Shown: piece after piece, positions 10,600 through 22,330 of the stretch
Position numbering within the stretch: position 1 is the first letter of the stretch
Layout of the letters: every line of letters begins with the position of its first letter
From: Siphonodentalium dalli
Lineage: Eukaryota > Mollusca > Scaphopoda > Gadilida > Siphonodentaliidae
DNA: 64,000 nucleotides
Reading direction: 5' to 3'
Assembly: GCA_032622095.1 (NCBI GenBank)
Contig: CP136069.1
Coordinates: forward strand, 4,328,976 to 4,392,975
The notes under the pieces: generated by a model
Seen by the model: only the letters and a program-made list of their open reading frames with translations
What the model was told of the DNA's origin: nothing
The model's database searches: none
Translations under genes and position numbers: made by a program

Positions 10600-10770
10600 C
10601 GGAACATTCCGTTACGAAGCAGTTTTCTTGTTGTTTGCTGATGCCATAGCATGGTTCCCCACCGCTAGCTGGCCCTGGGTTGTCACACAGTCTAACTCTG
10701 TATCTCGAGCCGCTTCCACACGTCCGACTGCAATCACCCCACTCCTTCCATTCCGACCAATCACCATTAA
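10600..10770 (-). CDS. hmcn: TSP1-1 exon (first TSP1 domain)
   Basis: 57 codons, phase 1-1; acceptor TTTTAG, donor TCCG|GTATAT. Starts VNGDWSEWKEWGDC, has CSRTCG (the typical CSxTCG), six cysteines and ends TECSG. The V codon is completed by the last G of the Ig8b exon, so this is the Ig-to-TSP1 switch point. An open frame continues past both splice sites but loses the domain pattern there. Confidence 0.9.
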
Positions 10771-10849
10771 CTAAAACAAATAAATACAACCAATAAGATG
10801 ATGTAAAGAGAATTTCCCGTTTATTATGAACAGCGTATGTCAGGGTTCG

Positions 10850-11590
10850 TACATGATTTACACAATTTGATTCAAGGACTATATCGGTTAAATTCAAGGA
10901 CTCGTCCCATATAATAGACGACAATTTAAACAGGTCATTACATTCCCCGTATAACAAGCTTTTCATTACAAACGTTAACAAGATAAAGGCTTATAATTTT
11001 TTTGTAACCTAGTGCCCTCATCCATGTTGTTCTAGTTATGTTAAAATTTGAAATTGCATCAACTAAATAAAGTTCTATCAATATCAAGACTACATATGCG
11101 AGTCGACTGAAGTAAATGAACCAAAATCTCATAAAGCGCAATCTCAAAAAGAGCCCGAGCATTGTGGGATAGCCTCCCTGAAGTTACAGAGATATGTTAA
11201 CCGTAATCAAATGAGGTACACTGATTGTACAGTCACATCCTTACACATTCACTTTAACTATAATATTATTAAATTGTTCTTGGATTAAAATTAATATATA
11301 TTTTATTGCTTTATATGAGCATGTGGTTTTATATTTTACTTTATATATTTAGGGCACATGGCACGATTCATTCCACCTCCGCATTGGCTAACTCAAGGTC
11401 TAATTTCAGTTGCCCATGGTCATTAGTTCTCTAACATATGTCCATAGGAATTTAGTTGATAGATTTATTACGTCAAAAATCATACCAAGTAACACTGATA
11501 GCAGTCGCAATTCATCACATTTTTAAACATAACAGTATAGAAATGATTCCGAAATATCTACCAGGGTCTGTTCCATCTCACTTCCATGCA
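10850..11590. other. Intron 3' to Ig8b, nothing recognised
   Basis: AT-rich, with no exon signature, hairpin family or array. Confidence 0.4.
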
Positions 11591-11596
11591 TTATGA

Positions 11597-11691
11597 AGAA
11601 TGGCAACAATTAAGCCATATTTCCGACTAAATCCTGAAAAATTACCCATAATTCAGCTGTGGTTAAGGAGTCGATTATTTAGAGCATTAAA
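11597..11691. mobile_element. Family B hairpin, right half only
   Basis: From GAATGGCAACAA to TTATTTAGAGCATTA. Confidence 0.6.
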
Positions 11692-11811
11692 TTATGCCGG
11701 CTAGTATCATTATTGTTTTGATAATTAGCATGTGTGACTTTTGATAAATTGTTATTCATACACAGGCGAGCAACTGCTGAATACCTGTTAAAGAATTAAG
11801 GGTTCCATGGA

Positions 11812-12025
11812 GATTTTATTATAATTTGAGAGGTTACCATGGAGACTTGATGATAATTTGAGAGGTTACCATGGAGATTTGATTATAATTTGAGAGGTTA
11901 CCATGGAGATTTGATTATAATTTGAGAGGTTACCATGGAGATTTGATTATAATTTGAGAGGTTACCATGGAGATTTGATTATAATTTGAGAGGTTACCAT
12001 GGAGATTTGATTATAATTTGAGAGG
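11812..12025. repeat. 32-bp minisatellite, about 7 copies
   Basis: Unit GTTACCATGGAGATTTGATT + ATAATTTGAGAG, nearly identical copies. Confidence 0.85.
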
Positions 12026-12133
12026 ACATTGCTGACTATATCCTAAAAACTTTTGGCCAATTTGGTGAGAGTGAGAACCTTGCTCCAATTACATTAATTT
12101 CTAAAAAAACATGCACTTCTGAAAATAATTTTA

Positions 12134-12812
12134 ACTCAGATAGTGTGACCTCTATGAATGTTAATAATTGGAACTCACCAATGACAGAGAGTGTGACCTC
12201 TATGAAAGTTTTACTCACCAATGACAGATAGTGTGACCTCTACGAATGTTTTACTGACCATAACAGATAGTGTGACCTCTACGAATGTTTTACTCACCAA
12301 TGACAGATAGCGTGAACTCTACAAAAGTTTTACTCACCAATGACAGATAGCGTGACCTCTACGAATGTTTTACTCACCAATAACAGATAGTGTGACCTCT
12401 ACGAATGTTTTACTCACCAATGACAGATAGTTTGACCTATACGAATGTTTTACTCACCAATGACAGATAGTGTGACCTCTATGAATGTTTTACTTACCAA
12501 TGACAGATAGTGTGACCTCTACGAATGTTTTACTCACGAATAACAGATAGTGTGACCTCTACGAATGTTTTACTCACCAATGACAGATAGTGTGACCTCT
12601 ATGAATGTTTTATTCACGAATAACAGATAGTGTGACCTCTACGAATGTTTTACTCACCAATGACAGATAGTGTGACCTCTATGAATGTTTTACTCACCAA
12701 TGACAGATAGTGTGACCTCTATGAATGTTTTACTCACCAATGACAGATAGTGTGACCTCTATGAATGTTTTACTCACCAATGACAGATAGTGTGACCTCT
12801 ACGAATGTTTTG
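12134..12812. repeat. Ig8b donor-junction minisatellite, 40 bp, about 17 copies
   Basis: On the minus strand each unit is the last 34 nt of exon Ig8b (ending ACTATCTGTCATTG) plus the first six intron bases GTGAGT. AAAAC occurs both in the exon and just after GTGAGT and marks the joint. Most copies keep a full GTGAGT donor. Reading past the authentic donor gives GGT GAG TAA, an immediate stop, so distal donors would be non-productive. Distal copies (12134-12190) are the most degraded. Confidence 0.9.
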
Positions 12813-12875
12813 CCCATTTTATTTATGGCAACACATCGATACAGATCGGCGTCTTCTGGCTGCGCTGCTATAACC
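12778..12875 (-). CDS. hmcn: Ig8b exon (second half of Ig8)
   Basis: Acceptor CATCTGTAG, phase 2 in, phase 1 out; donor CATTG|GTGAGT. It begins (R)VIAAQPEDADLYRC, with the D-x-x-x-Y-x-C signature of strand F, then VAINKMGKT and strand G (EVTLSVI). It joins Ig8a through a split AG|G arginine codon. The exon's 3' end is the template of the 40-bp array, so the true donor is taken as the one nearest the unique coding sequence. Confidence 0.88.
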
Positions 12876-13018
12876 CTACAGATGAAATCACATTCAATGA
12901 TGATACAGATAAACATGATGCAGGTAAACATGAGTTGTTTCCTCATAAAATTATGTAAAATGTTGTATATAACAGCACCATAAAATCAAAATACATGTAT
13001 ATTCAAGTCCGGACACAA

Positions 13019-13470
13019 TGTGTCTGACATTTGCAGAATGAGGTCCCCAGAGGGTGAATTTAGTAATGCTATCCCACATAGTGGGCTAGCATCACCAAAT
13101 TCACCCTCTGGGGACCTCATTCTGCATGGCCTCATCTGCTATGGGAGACATAAATTCAGATTTGAAGTTCCCAAATGGTGAATATTATGATTTACACCCA
13201 TTGGGAACCTCAATTATGCAATGTGTCGTCTGCCAATTTGGGGATATAGAGAAACTTAAATAAAAATGAAATAGAATCTATGTGAAGAAAGAAATTTTAT
13301 AATAAAGAAACTTTCCAGAGAAGATGAGCCCAAAGCAGAATGAGGTCCCCAGAGGGTGAATTTGTTGAATTTTAGTTATGCTAGCCCACTTGTGGGATAG
13401 CGTCACTAAATACACCCTCTGGGGACCTCATTCTGCAAATGACAGGCACATAAAACTCAGACTTGTCTTC
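13019..13470. mobile_element. Family C MITE, diverged copy
   Basis: Two hairpins (13033-13124 and 13336-13438) around a unique middle with CCCATTGGGAACCTC, as in the intact 38431 copy. The second hairpin has a 13-bp insertion (TGTTGAATTTTAG region). Confidence 0.65.
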
Positions 13471-13537
13471 TTCACCTATATAAATTACTGAAGCAAAAAG
13501 ATAGAGAAATAGCCTCACTAAGAATCCCGTCCCAATA

Positions 13538-13631
13538 TACAGTGATGCTCTAATTAATCAACTCCTTAACCACAGCAGAATTATGGGTAACTTTTCAGGA
13601 TTTAGTCGGGAATAATTAGAGCATTACTGTA
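13538..13631. mobile_element. Family B deletion derivative
   Basis: TACAGTGATGC to GCATTACTGTA with most of the palindrome missing, leaving 94 bp. Confidence 0.7.
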
Positions 13632-13764
13632 AACATGACTATTAAGAAGATAAAAGTAACTTCGCTCACAATTATTCAAGGTTTTGGAATTTGAATGCTA
13701 AATTCTCCTTAAAAACGAATCTTTTTGATATCTGGTGTTTGTGATCTGAGATTAGTTGTTGGGA

Positions 13765-13927
13765 TACAGTAATGCCCTAAATAATCAACTCCTTAACCAC
13801 AGCAGAACTATGAGTAATTTTTCAGGATTTAGGCTGATTTAGGCAGAAATATGACTTGTTGCCATTCATCGGAAAGCTCTCAGTGAGAGCTTTCCGATTA
13901 ATGGCAACAAGCAACAAGCCATATATT
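13765..13927. mobile_element. Family B, right-truncated
   Basis: The left terminus and hairpin turn are present; small duplications (TTTAGGCTGATTTAGGC, GCAACAAGCAACAAGCC). Confidence 0.65.
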
Positions 13928-13990
13928 TCCATTGTATTATCATTTGGTGTAATAAACTGTAAACATGTTGTTTTTGTTGAGATATCTTCA

Positions 13991-14133
13991 TGTGCAAAAT
14001 GTTCATTATTTTCAATGAAAGGGGTGAATTTAGTGATGCTTGCTCTCTATGCGGGATAGCGTCACTAAATTCACCCTCTGGAGACCTCATTCTGCAAATG
14101 ACAGACACACTAAACTCAGGCTTGGTGACAATA
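13991..14133. mobile_element. Family C right-end fragment
   Basis: One hairpin arm pair (GGGTGAATTTAGTGATGCT) and the terminus AAACTCAGGCTTG. Confidence 0.55.
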
Positions 14134-14262
14134 TTTCCAGATTTTCAATGGGCAACGAAACAATCCCAAATTTACTAAAAAATATAACAAAACAAAACCC
14201 GTTTTTTCCAAAGCTATATTGAGTTTATGGAAGTCTTCTGTGGAGGTCTGGTCTAAGATATG

Positions 14263-14398
14263 TACAGTAATGCTCTATTTAATTTCTCAGTGAGAGCTTT
14301 CCAATGAATGGCAACAAGCCATATTTCCGACTAAATCCTGAAAAGTTACCCATAATTCTGCTATGGTTAAGGAGTCGATTAATTAGAGCATTACTGTA
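14263..14398. mobile_element. Family B deletion derivative
   Basis: The left arm is reduced to TACAGTAATGCTCTATTTAA; the right arm is full, ending GCATTACTGTA. Confidence 0.65.
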
Positions 14399-14877
14399 TA
14401 TCGAGTTTATTCAGAGGTCTTCTGTAGAAGTATGGTAGCTGGTTACCATGGTAACATGCATGTATACATAATTTTGGGGTTCGAACAAGCCATATAAAGA
14501 AGCATAATCCATTTAAGCACCCCTCAATTACTATTTATTTGGATTCAGGGGTAAAAAAATAATATTTTTTTACCCAAAAAATGTATCTCCTATAATAAAT
14601 ATCTTGGACACTGAAACTAATGGTTATATATTTCTTGCTTGCAAGATTTCTAGAAGTCGTTTTTAAAATCGGTACGCAATACCTCGAGTACGCGCACTTG
14701 TCAAATGCCAATTAATGGCGATTATATCTTTGGACCAATCATGCGAGTCCTTCCACTATAACAGCGATTGAAAGACAAGACCTCATTCATTTTAATTTCT
14801 TCCTCCTGTGTGTTTGATGCGTTTGACCGAGTGCGCGGGGCGGGAATGTTGATCCCAACTGGGAGGGCCCTTGCTGT

Positions 14878-14966
14878 GTTCAGTGTCCAAGATATTTATT
14901 ATAGGAGATACATATTTTGGGTAAAAAAATATTATATCTCCGTCAAATATATCTTGGACACTGAAA
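14878..14966. mobile_element. Small hairpin MITE within the large element
   Basis: Ends TTCAGTGTCCAAGATAT and ATATCTTGGACACTGAA. The right-end word recurs at 14600-14625 with flanking ACTAATGGTTATA, so a third half-copy lies just outside the 4.95-kb element. Confidence 0.55.
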
Positions 14967-15058
14967 CTAATGGTTATAATTAGAATTCTTGAAGAGGAGG
15001 AGGCCACGAGGCAGATAATCCGACTATGTCCATGAAACCCACCTGCTGAAGCAGAAAA

Positions 15059-15215
15059 GACCTGCATCCTGTACCAAAAAGATTTCTTGGTAGACATGTG
15101 CCAAAAAATAGATCATTGTGTCCCATATGTAATAGTTCAGATAAACTCAAAAACAACTGAGCCTCCTAAAAGGAAACACCACGTACTTCATGTGCCCTAC
15201 TAGTAATGATCACAG
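15059..15215 (+). pseudogene. Possible piggyBac-like transposase C-terminal remnant
   Basis: One frame reads RFLGRHVPKNRSLCPICNSS. After two stops and a frame change it gives KETPR and then TYFMCP. The order GRH-x-P ... CxxC ... KET-R-TY-x-CP resembles the cysteine-rich end of piggyBac transposases. It is short and broken. The reading is by eye, with no alignment; it could be chance. Confidence 0.28.
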
Positions 15216-16810
15216 GGTGAAGGTGTCCAGGATAAACATTGGTCATAGGCAAGGGGGATAACTCATTCATTCATGTACCTAATAACCCCCCTCCTTAGAG
15301 GATGAAGCAGCACTAGCACGACATCCAGAGGATGTTGACTGGCCCATAATACATGCAAAAGGGGCACCGAGGGGAAAACACGGTTATGACACCCCCACCT
15401 CCCCCCCCCCCCCCCCCCCCCCCCGCCAGAAAAGCTGAATCAATACTCAGAATGGATCTCACAAAATGAGGCAATGCTCAGTGCGGTATGACGGACCTGA
15501 CAGTATTTTGAGCCCAACGAGAGACCCAGGGGAGATATGAGAAACCGTTGGGCCCAGACCAATGGGGGGACCAGGGATACACCAGGAAAACATGACTGAG
15601 TTGAGCACTGGAAATCATGTCCCTGGAAAGAAAAAACATACACATAAGGGAGGGGACCAAGATGGAAAGATTGCCTGCCTCTGGTACACCAAGTCAAGGA
15701 ACTGGAAATTGAAGTGTACGGGCAACCAAGGAGAGGAACTAATACCGCGAATGGAACACTGTCTGATCATACGGCAAATCTGTGATGCAATGAACCGGCC
15801 TGCATGGTTTCAAAATAAATGTGGAACTTAGTTTAATATCGTTCGTCAGGTGGTGATATAGGGCACCCATACCGTAGGTTAGCAGAAAGTTACAAAAACT
15901 GTGATAACCCGCCAACTGGTATGCTCAAGCACCGATGGGCATGCAGCAATAATTGTGAAATGTCGCAAAGGTGAGAATCGGTAATCGGTAAATCAGATTA
16001 GAATTAGAATCACGCCTGCCAAGTGATGTTAAACACTCGGCCCGAGTGATAACATAGAATTGGAAAATATTCTTGGTTCAAAGTCGGTGCTGTGACAAAT
16101 ACGATAACAAAATGGACTACATACATGCCGCCTAGACACCAATGAAATGCCGATACGCTATATGATGAAATCCTATGGTGTTAGGTGGTCACTGAAAGAT
16201 ACATCCCAAATCTAGAAGTATAATTGAAAATGAGCGTAGTTCAGACGATAGTGTCTATGGAGCTGAACGGTCGATATTCATGATATGTTCGGCTAAGTGA
16301 GTAGAGCGCCAATTTCCCCTGTGAGATATAGCACCCGCATACTAACTTATCAGGTTCACACACACAATCAAGTCCATAATACGTCTAGGTTTGTCTCATA
16401 AAAGCGGCCTAATTGTTGAATAAAAATCTAACAGATTAGAAGGCCCAAAACTATAAAGACAGGTCTCAACAACACCTGGAATACCCCGACGGGATAAGAA
16501 TGGAGGTGAGAATGGAGGCGAAAGAAACTTATTCAGGAGCAGTTCCTGAATGCGGCACATAGCCAGAGCAATGCGATATGGCAGAAAGCAGACTGACAGA
16601 GGAAACCTCAAAGTACAAAGAACGAAGGTAATAGTGTACAAATCAGTCAGTCGAATGAATGCCACTAGTCGGCGACTAGGCACAATGAGGTAGCCAAGGC
16701 AAGAAAGGGTTCGGAAAAACCGCTATGTGCCGTGACAGCATGAACCTGGATGGACTGAGAAGGAACCAGCGGTAGATGCTGCAGAACCTCCATCGCTGCT
16801 CGTCGCAGCG

Positions 16811-17260
16811 AAGGTTGTGGAAGCCGCGATAAATAGAGGAGGCATGACCACCAACAGATTCCGAGCCTGCAGCGCAGGCTGTACCGAGTTGACAGAGGAA
16901 AATTCATTGTTGCCCATCTCTGAGAAGGTTGTGGAAGCCGCGACTACAAATAGAGGAGGCATGACCACCAACAGATTCCGAGCCGGCAGCGCAGGCTGTA
17001 TCGAGTGGACAGAGGAAAATTCATTGTTTCCTGTCTCTGCGAAGGTTGTGGAAGCCGCGACTACAAATAGAGGAGGCATGACCACCAAAAGACTCTGAGC
17101 CTGCAGCGCAGACTGTACCGAGTTGGCAGTGGAAAATCCATTGTTGACCGTCTCTGCGAAGGTTGTGGAAGCCGCGACTACAAATAGAGGAGGCATGACC
17201 ACTAACAGACTCTGAGCCTGCTGCGCAGGCTGTATCGAGTTGGCAGAGGAAAATCGTCAC
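16811..17260. repeat. 117-bp tandem repeat, 4 copies
   Basis: Units start AAGGTTGTGGAAGCCGCGAC and include GAGGAGGCATGACCACCAAC. Spacings are 114, 117 and 117 bp. Because 117 is a multiple of three, both strands show open frames (39-residue units on minus, core VVMPPLFVVAAST). No known protein recognised. Confidence 0.75.
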
Positions 17261-19480
17261 ACGTTGGTTTTTTGTTCTTGATATGTGGGCCCCATGCAGT
17301 CCTTCGGTTGTGGAAGACAGGCGTACTTCTCTGCGGATGGCTCAGGAGGCCGTGACCAATAAGGAGGAGGCATGTCCCGCAACCGACTCCAGCGGAGGCT
17401 CCATGTGAATGGAGGAAGCAAGAGAATGGCGCTGTTTGTTCTTCCTTTTTCTGTGCTGTTAGTATCGTGCTGGTAATGCATGCAAAATTGTGCGCAATTG
17501 TTATCCTAAGACCGAAGGACTGACCCATCCGAAATGACCCTCAGGGAAGGCACTCTCGGATGGGCATAGCGAACTCGGACACGCATCAAACGCTGCCAAA
17601 TCCAGGAGATGTTGCGACAGCACGTCCTCGTCTCTGAACAGCACCGTCCGTCCCGGAGATGGGGGGAAAGGGGCAAGTATCCCTACCAGGTCACCTGGTT
17701 TGATGAGGCAAGAAATTCCGGAGCCTCGGAAAGGAAACTAAGTCTAAGTTCTGGCCTAGGAGCCCAAAAGAGGCCAGAAACTGTACAAAGCAAGGCCACA
17801 CTGGTGGAGGAAAGAACACAGGTGAATAATAGGGATACATACCCACCCCAAAACCGGGAGGGACGGAGGCCGGAAAAGACGTTGACGAATGGAGGACAGG
17901 TCAGAACCCGTGCGGTCAAATCCCCTGGAGTGGAAGCAGTGGCAGTTGACACATTGAACTGCGTAGGCAGGCAATGTGCCGAGGGCACCGGGGCTTGCCA
18001 GCTAAACAGACCACTGATGTGGTAGCTGTAGCAAGTGGCCGGTTGGTGCAGCGATGGTGCGAACCCGGCGGAACCGGAGGCAGGACCAAGGGCAGCTGCA
18101 CTTGGACCACCATCGCTGCCCTTTTCTGAGGGGGCTATGGACGCCGCGACCCTGAGGGAGGAGGCATGTCCACCAACCAACTCCAGCGGAGTCTCCAAGT
18201 TAATGGAGGATGCAAGAGAAGGTGCCACGTCAGCAGAGGTGCCACAATCATTGAACTTGATAATCGATAGTCAATACTAGATTAGAATCAATGAAGCGTA
18301 TCGAATAGCAAGGACAGAGGAAGTAGTGCATAACATTCACATGTGCATAATTTGTATCAGAAACCACCGAGACTGTCCTTCCCGTGACAAAAAATATAGT
18401 TTCGTTGATTACAAGGGTGGAATTGCACCGGTAATATAATTGTAAGTTGGGGTTATCTCAAATCCAAGGTCATTGTGTGATATACCCAAGTCCACTGACA
18501 ATGTCACATGCCCATAAATTAACGGAGATGGGAAATGTGCTAAGTATATCTTCACATATTTTAATATTGATGGTGACCAGGTGGACAAGTGCAAATGGTG
18601 AATACCCGTGAATAGAAAATTGCGAGAGCAATCGTTACTGACTCGTGGGAAGGAAAGCCGGTAATTAGTAATGAGCACAATGCGTTACCAATATCTTTGC
18701 ACGATCAACAATCGTTAACCTGTCCGTTGGATATTAAACTGTAAAACAGGGTATCCAAATATGTCCGGTACTTTTCGACATCCGAAATAAAGAACTCAGA
18801 GTAATCGCAGCCGAAAATGGTCATCGAATATCGGCAGTATCAACATTTCATCGATTATTCGATTAATCGTGGCACCCCTACCTGTCGGAGGAAAAAAACA
18901 TTACGATGTTTTCATCGTAAAAGGATTGAGCCTTATGTTCAATGTAGAGAGAAGAGGCAAGCCACACTGCGGCTATTTTATCTAGCATCCGTGAGGAAAA
19001 TTATTGTAAAATATTGTAATGCAAAATATTGTAAATGATTACTTCTAATACATTTGGATAGGATTTTGTCAGGGACCAAACTCCAAACTGGAGCTTAGTG
19101 GAGACGACAACACGATATTGCATCCGGTGCAGTGTTAAAAAATCCCGACGAGAACCCGAATGACTCTAAAGAGCATCGGTTTTTTCTATTGAGTATTGTT
19201 TTATGCAAACAAAAACGATATTTGTTCGAAGTGATTCTCGTAAATAAAACAAAATTAAAATATTTGTTAATGAAAATATCCACCCACGGACTACTGTCAT
19301 TAATAAGACAGTATTGTAGAATAAAAGATTGTTGAACAATTGTAAAACTAAATTGCGAAAATTGGAAAACATGTGCGTAGTGCACGAAATTAGGCAACTG
19401 CGTGTTGTCGTTCGCAATAGCATAAAGAGAAACGTTCATGAGAAATGAACAGATAAAAAATGCGACTTATCTTGCGTCTA
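17260..19480. other. Interior of large element, no assignable gene
   Basis: Overlapping open frames on both strands at 17609-18228 (138 codons plus, 181 codons minus) have low-complexity composition and no motif I recognise. 18300-19480 is AT-rich without features. An unknown protein-coding role cannot be excluded. Confidence 0.35.
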
Positions 19481-19617
19481 GAAGAATTTAAAAATGAATG
19501 AGGTCTTGTCTTTCAATCGCTGTTATAGTGGAAGGACTCGCATGATTGGTCCAAAGATATAATCGCCATTAATTGGCATTTGACAAGTGCGCGTACTCGA
19601 GGTATTCCGTACCGATT

Positions 19618-19680
19618 GAGCAGACGACACTCAGTACATATGCTTCTATATATGTGTGGGGCTCCCTGCAGCATTATATA
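19618..19680. repeat. GGGGCTC/GGGAGCC arm fragment
   Basis: GCAGACGACACTC ... CTTCTATATATGTGTGGGGC, the inner arm found in the T2-type elements at 25257, 53508 and 60658. Confidence 0.5.
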
Positions 19681-19722
19681 ATTGGATTGATTTAAATGAA
19701 ATTTCTGAAAGAATCCTCATTC

Positions 19723-19948
19723 TACAGTAATGCCCTAAATAATCGACTCCTTAACCACAGCAGAATTATGGGTAACTTTTCAGGATTTAGTCGGAAATAT
19801 GGCTTGTTGCCATTCATCGGAAAGCTGTCAGTGAGAGCATTCCGATGAATGGCAACAAGCCATATTTCCGACTAAATCCTGAAAAGTTACCATAATTACC
19901 CATAATTCTGCTGTGGTTAAGGAGTCGATTATTTAGGGCATTACCGTA
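19723..19948. mobile_element. Family B hairpin, copy 9
   Basis: Full length, with a 10-bp duplication (TTACCATAATTACCCATAAT). Its edge lies 50 bp past the Ig8a donor. Confidence 0.75.
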
Positions 19949-19997
19949 TAAATCGTGAGTTGGGATTTCATAAATAATTCCACACATTAATTAGTAC

Positions 19998-20169
19998 CTT
20001 AGTGAGTTATTCGGTAGAATAATAAATCTATCGTGGTTCGTAATTTCATCGATTCCTCTCCACCACACAATTTGTGGGCGTGGCTCTCCCTCAGCCTTAC
20101 AGTCGTATGTCACTGTCGTTCCTTGTTGTACTCGTTTACTCGTTGGCTCGATAACAAATGTAGGCTGTC
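19998..20169 (-). CDS. hmcn: Ig8a exon (first half of Ig8)
   Basis: Phase 1 in, phase 2 out. Acceptor TCATTTAAG, donor TAAG|GTACTA. Reads QPTFVIEPTSKRV, then the strand B cysteine in VTYDCKAEGEPRP and the strand C tryptophan in QIVWWRG, ending with NNSL. The entry codon is A|GA (R) from Ig7b. The remaining half lies about 7.1 kb away because the 4.95-kb element and other repeats fill this intron. Confidence 0.88.
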
Positions 20170-20280
20170 CTTAAATGATGGTAAGATTACAGATGCAGAC
20201 ATAAGTTACTAATGTATTATTATATATATCATTTCTCGACCTGTAAACATGTCATCTTCAAATCATTAAAAAACAAGAGC

Positions 20281-20480
20281 ATCGCTAGGGTGTGGCAATT
20301 AAAATATGCCAGTGGTAATTCCAACAAAGTGCCATTCCTCTGGTAAAAATGGGTGGGTGGAACCCAAATTCATATACTCACATACCAAATTTCATTCCAT
20401 TCAGTTCAGACTTACTAAAGTTATCATCCGGAAACAAAAATTGAGTGCAAAATCTCTCACCCACAAACTTCGCGGTAACA
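20281..20480. repeat. Dispersed repeat, copy 1 of 2
   Basis: Shares AAGAGCATYGCTAGG, GGTAATTCCAACAAA and ACCCAAATT words with 22331-22545. No terminus determined. Confidence 0.5.
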
Positions 20481-20989
20481 TCAAACAAGAATTACGTCAG
20501 CATTGTCAAGAAATTGTGCACCTGCTACATCGTAACTGGTTGAGTGAACATGATTTATAATATCTTGGTGTCACTTTCTCTGCGAGATTCCCTTTCATCC
20601 TCGATCAAAGAAAGCACCATTATTGATTGTAAATTATATTGGTATCACTGCAAGTCGCATGGGACTTCACCTTGTTTATATGAAACGACGCTTTATTTGT
20701 GTTTCACTTGTATGTTTTGATTTTGGTACAGGGAAAATATATGAAGTCGGAAAAAAGTTTAGGGTCGGCATCCAGAAACCGAAATACCGGAAACACACCT
20801 TTTTTTTTTTTGGCTTAAGATATAGAAGTTATACATCATGTATCCAACTGCGTGATGCTATCGTGCATATATATAATCCGAGAGAGAATGAAGGTGGTTC
20901 CGTCCTTACAATAATGTATTTTTAAACTCCCGAGATCATGAATTGGATTCCTGCAGGCCGCCTAGTTTGTTTCACGCATTCTTTCACTT

Positions 20990-21117
20990 CGCAGTGGAGG
21001 GCGGTTCGCGGTAAATTTAACGTGGTTACACGCGGTCACGAAAAAAATAACGCAGTGTTCGGCGGTAACGAGCACCAATAACGCAGTGACCTGCGGTAAT
21101 AACCGCCCTCCACTGCA
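20990..21117. mobile_element. Short element with GC-rich inverted ends
   Basis: GCAGTGGAGGGCGGTT at one end and AACCGCCCTCCACTGC at the other; the interior is built of CGCGGT/CGGTAAC words. Confidence 0.6.
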
Positions 21118-21239
21118 GTACAAAATGATAAACGCGGTATTCTTGTGGTAGCACCGCGGTAAGTACTGGCCCATAACCTCGTTAAACAGGTCGCTTAATA
21201 AGAGCATAGCTGTATGTAAGATTGTATATGTGAAAATTT

Positions 21240-21535
21240 TAGTACGAGATAACTCGTAGTTGGCACCCAGCACCACCCATCTAAACCTGGAATGTGGGAT
21301 ATATTATTTCCTGGCTGTGACAACGAGTTATGTTGTAGCCAGAACTAGTGCAGGGTACTCCAAAAGGTAAAATGAGCACATGTTTATTATTTATAATATC
21401 GAATATGATCATCTGATGAAGTACTCATGAGAAAAACGTGGTAAAGTGTGGATACGAGATAACTCGTAGTCGGCACCCAGCCAAAATACCATGAGATGTC
21501 GTTGCTCTGTGCCGACTACGAGTTATCTCGTAGTT
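21240..21535. repeat. Inverted TACGAGATAACTCGTAGT motifs
   Basis: Three copies: direct at 21244 and 21450, inverted near 21513, each next to GGCACCCAGC or its inverse. The motif is itself palindromic. From 21540 to 21880 nothing is recognised. Confidence 0.5.
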
Positions 21536-21884
21536 CATTTATGCCATGTTTTTATGTGATCCAAGCTGATACATGCCCAGTTTTGGGGTTTGAGGGTGGT
21601 TATATGGTGCTATCTACCTATTAAATACTTAATATAAAGTTGGCACCCTGGAATGTTACACTATAGGTTTCCAGCACTCAACATGTTAATCTCCACAGAC
21701 CGAATGCATGTATCAGTGTAAATATAAGTTTGCAAAATGTAATTCTGTGATGTGCATTATTAGTTTTTACCCATTCAATTATTCAAACTAAATTAAATCA
21801 AAGAGTGACGAAAACTAAACTAAATCTATTTAAAATCACTAGTTATTACTAGCAAGTTTATCCTATCATTAGCCGTTAACTTAC

Positions 21885-21966
21885 TTCTTATAGTAAGCAT
21901 GGCGACACCCTCTGAAGTTCCGACATCATTTGTAGCAACACATCTGTATTCTCCAGCATCAGATTT
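21885..21966 (-). CDS. hmcn: Ig7b exon (second half of Ig7)
   Basis: Acceptor TTTATTTTAAG, phase 0 in, phase 1 out; donor AGAA|GTAAGT. Starts KSDAGEYRCVATNDVG, the canonical D-A-G-x-Y-x-C of an I-set strand F, followed by GVAMLTIR. It joins in frame to Ig7a, which ends NST. The intron between them is about 4.7 kb and holds a hAT-like element. Confidence 0.9.
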
Positions 21967-22102
21967 CTTAAAATAAACATTTATCATTTTTTATCACATA
22001 ATTTGCCCATAAAAGCACTTTCATAATTATTGGTAAGACACAAGTTTAATATCAGCGCGTGGGATGACGTCACACCGTTCATTTTATCCTGTGATAAAAT
22101 GT

Positions 22103-22222
22103 ATCTCAAACTCGTTCTATTTTATATGTAATTTATCAACTAAATTCTATTTGAGCCTCGGTAAACCTCGGCTCAAACGAATTTAGTGAACTCGGTTGAT
22201 AAATTCCGAATAAAATAGAAAC
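22103..22222. repeat. Imperfect hairpin, about 120 bp
   Basis: GTTCTATTTTATATGTAATT pairs with its inverse at 22195-22222; the inner stem is AGCCTCGG/CCTCGGCT. No terminal duplication found. Confidence 0.45.
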
Positions 22223-22330
22223 TCATGTGAGATCCCCTTTATATTTTATTGTGAACGACATGAATCCTGCTGGCCAGAATATTCTTTTGGCCATTTCTGA
22301 TTATTTTTTCAAAATTTTTGGCCAAATTCA

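Larger units (their letters stand above)
14667..19617. mobile_element. 4.95-kb element with 137-bp inverted ends
   Basis: 14667-14803 and 19481-19617 are inverted copies of each other (outer AATCGGTACG, inner GACCTCATTCATTTT) with few mismatches. No target duplication could be seen with confidence. The interior is richer in G+C than the surroundings, with a C-run (about 15402-15424), a 117-bp array (16811-17260), related motifs at 17340 and 18140, and a block at 16180-16330 related to 41080-41200. No intact transposase was recognised. The long ends suggest a DNA transposon of uncertain superfamily. Confidence 0.7.

Noticed and set aside
15402-15424. C-run as a biological signal
   Set aside because: A simple homopolymer; its length may also be a sequencing or assembly error.
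16723-17202. 159-codon minus-strand frame as a gene
   Set aside because: Produced by the 117-bp tandem repeat; no domain or splice evidence.
20001-20169. Ig8 as a truncated domain
   Set aside because: The missing half was found 7.1 kb away (12778-12875) with matching phase-2 splice sites.
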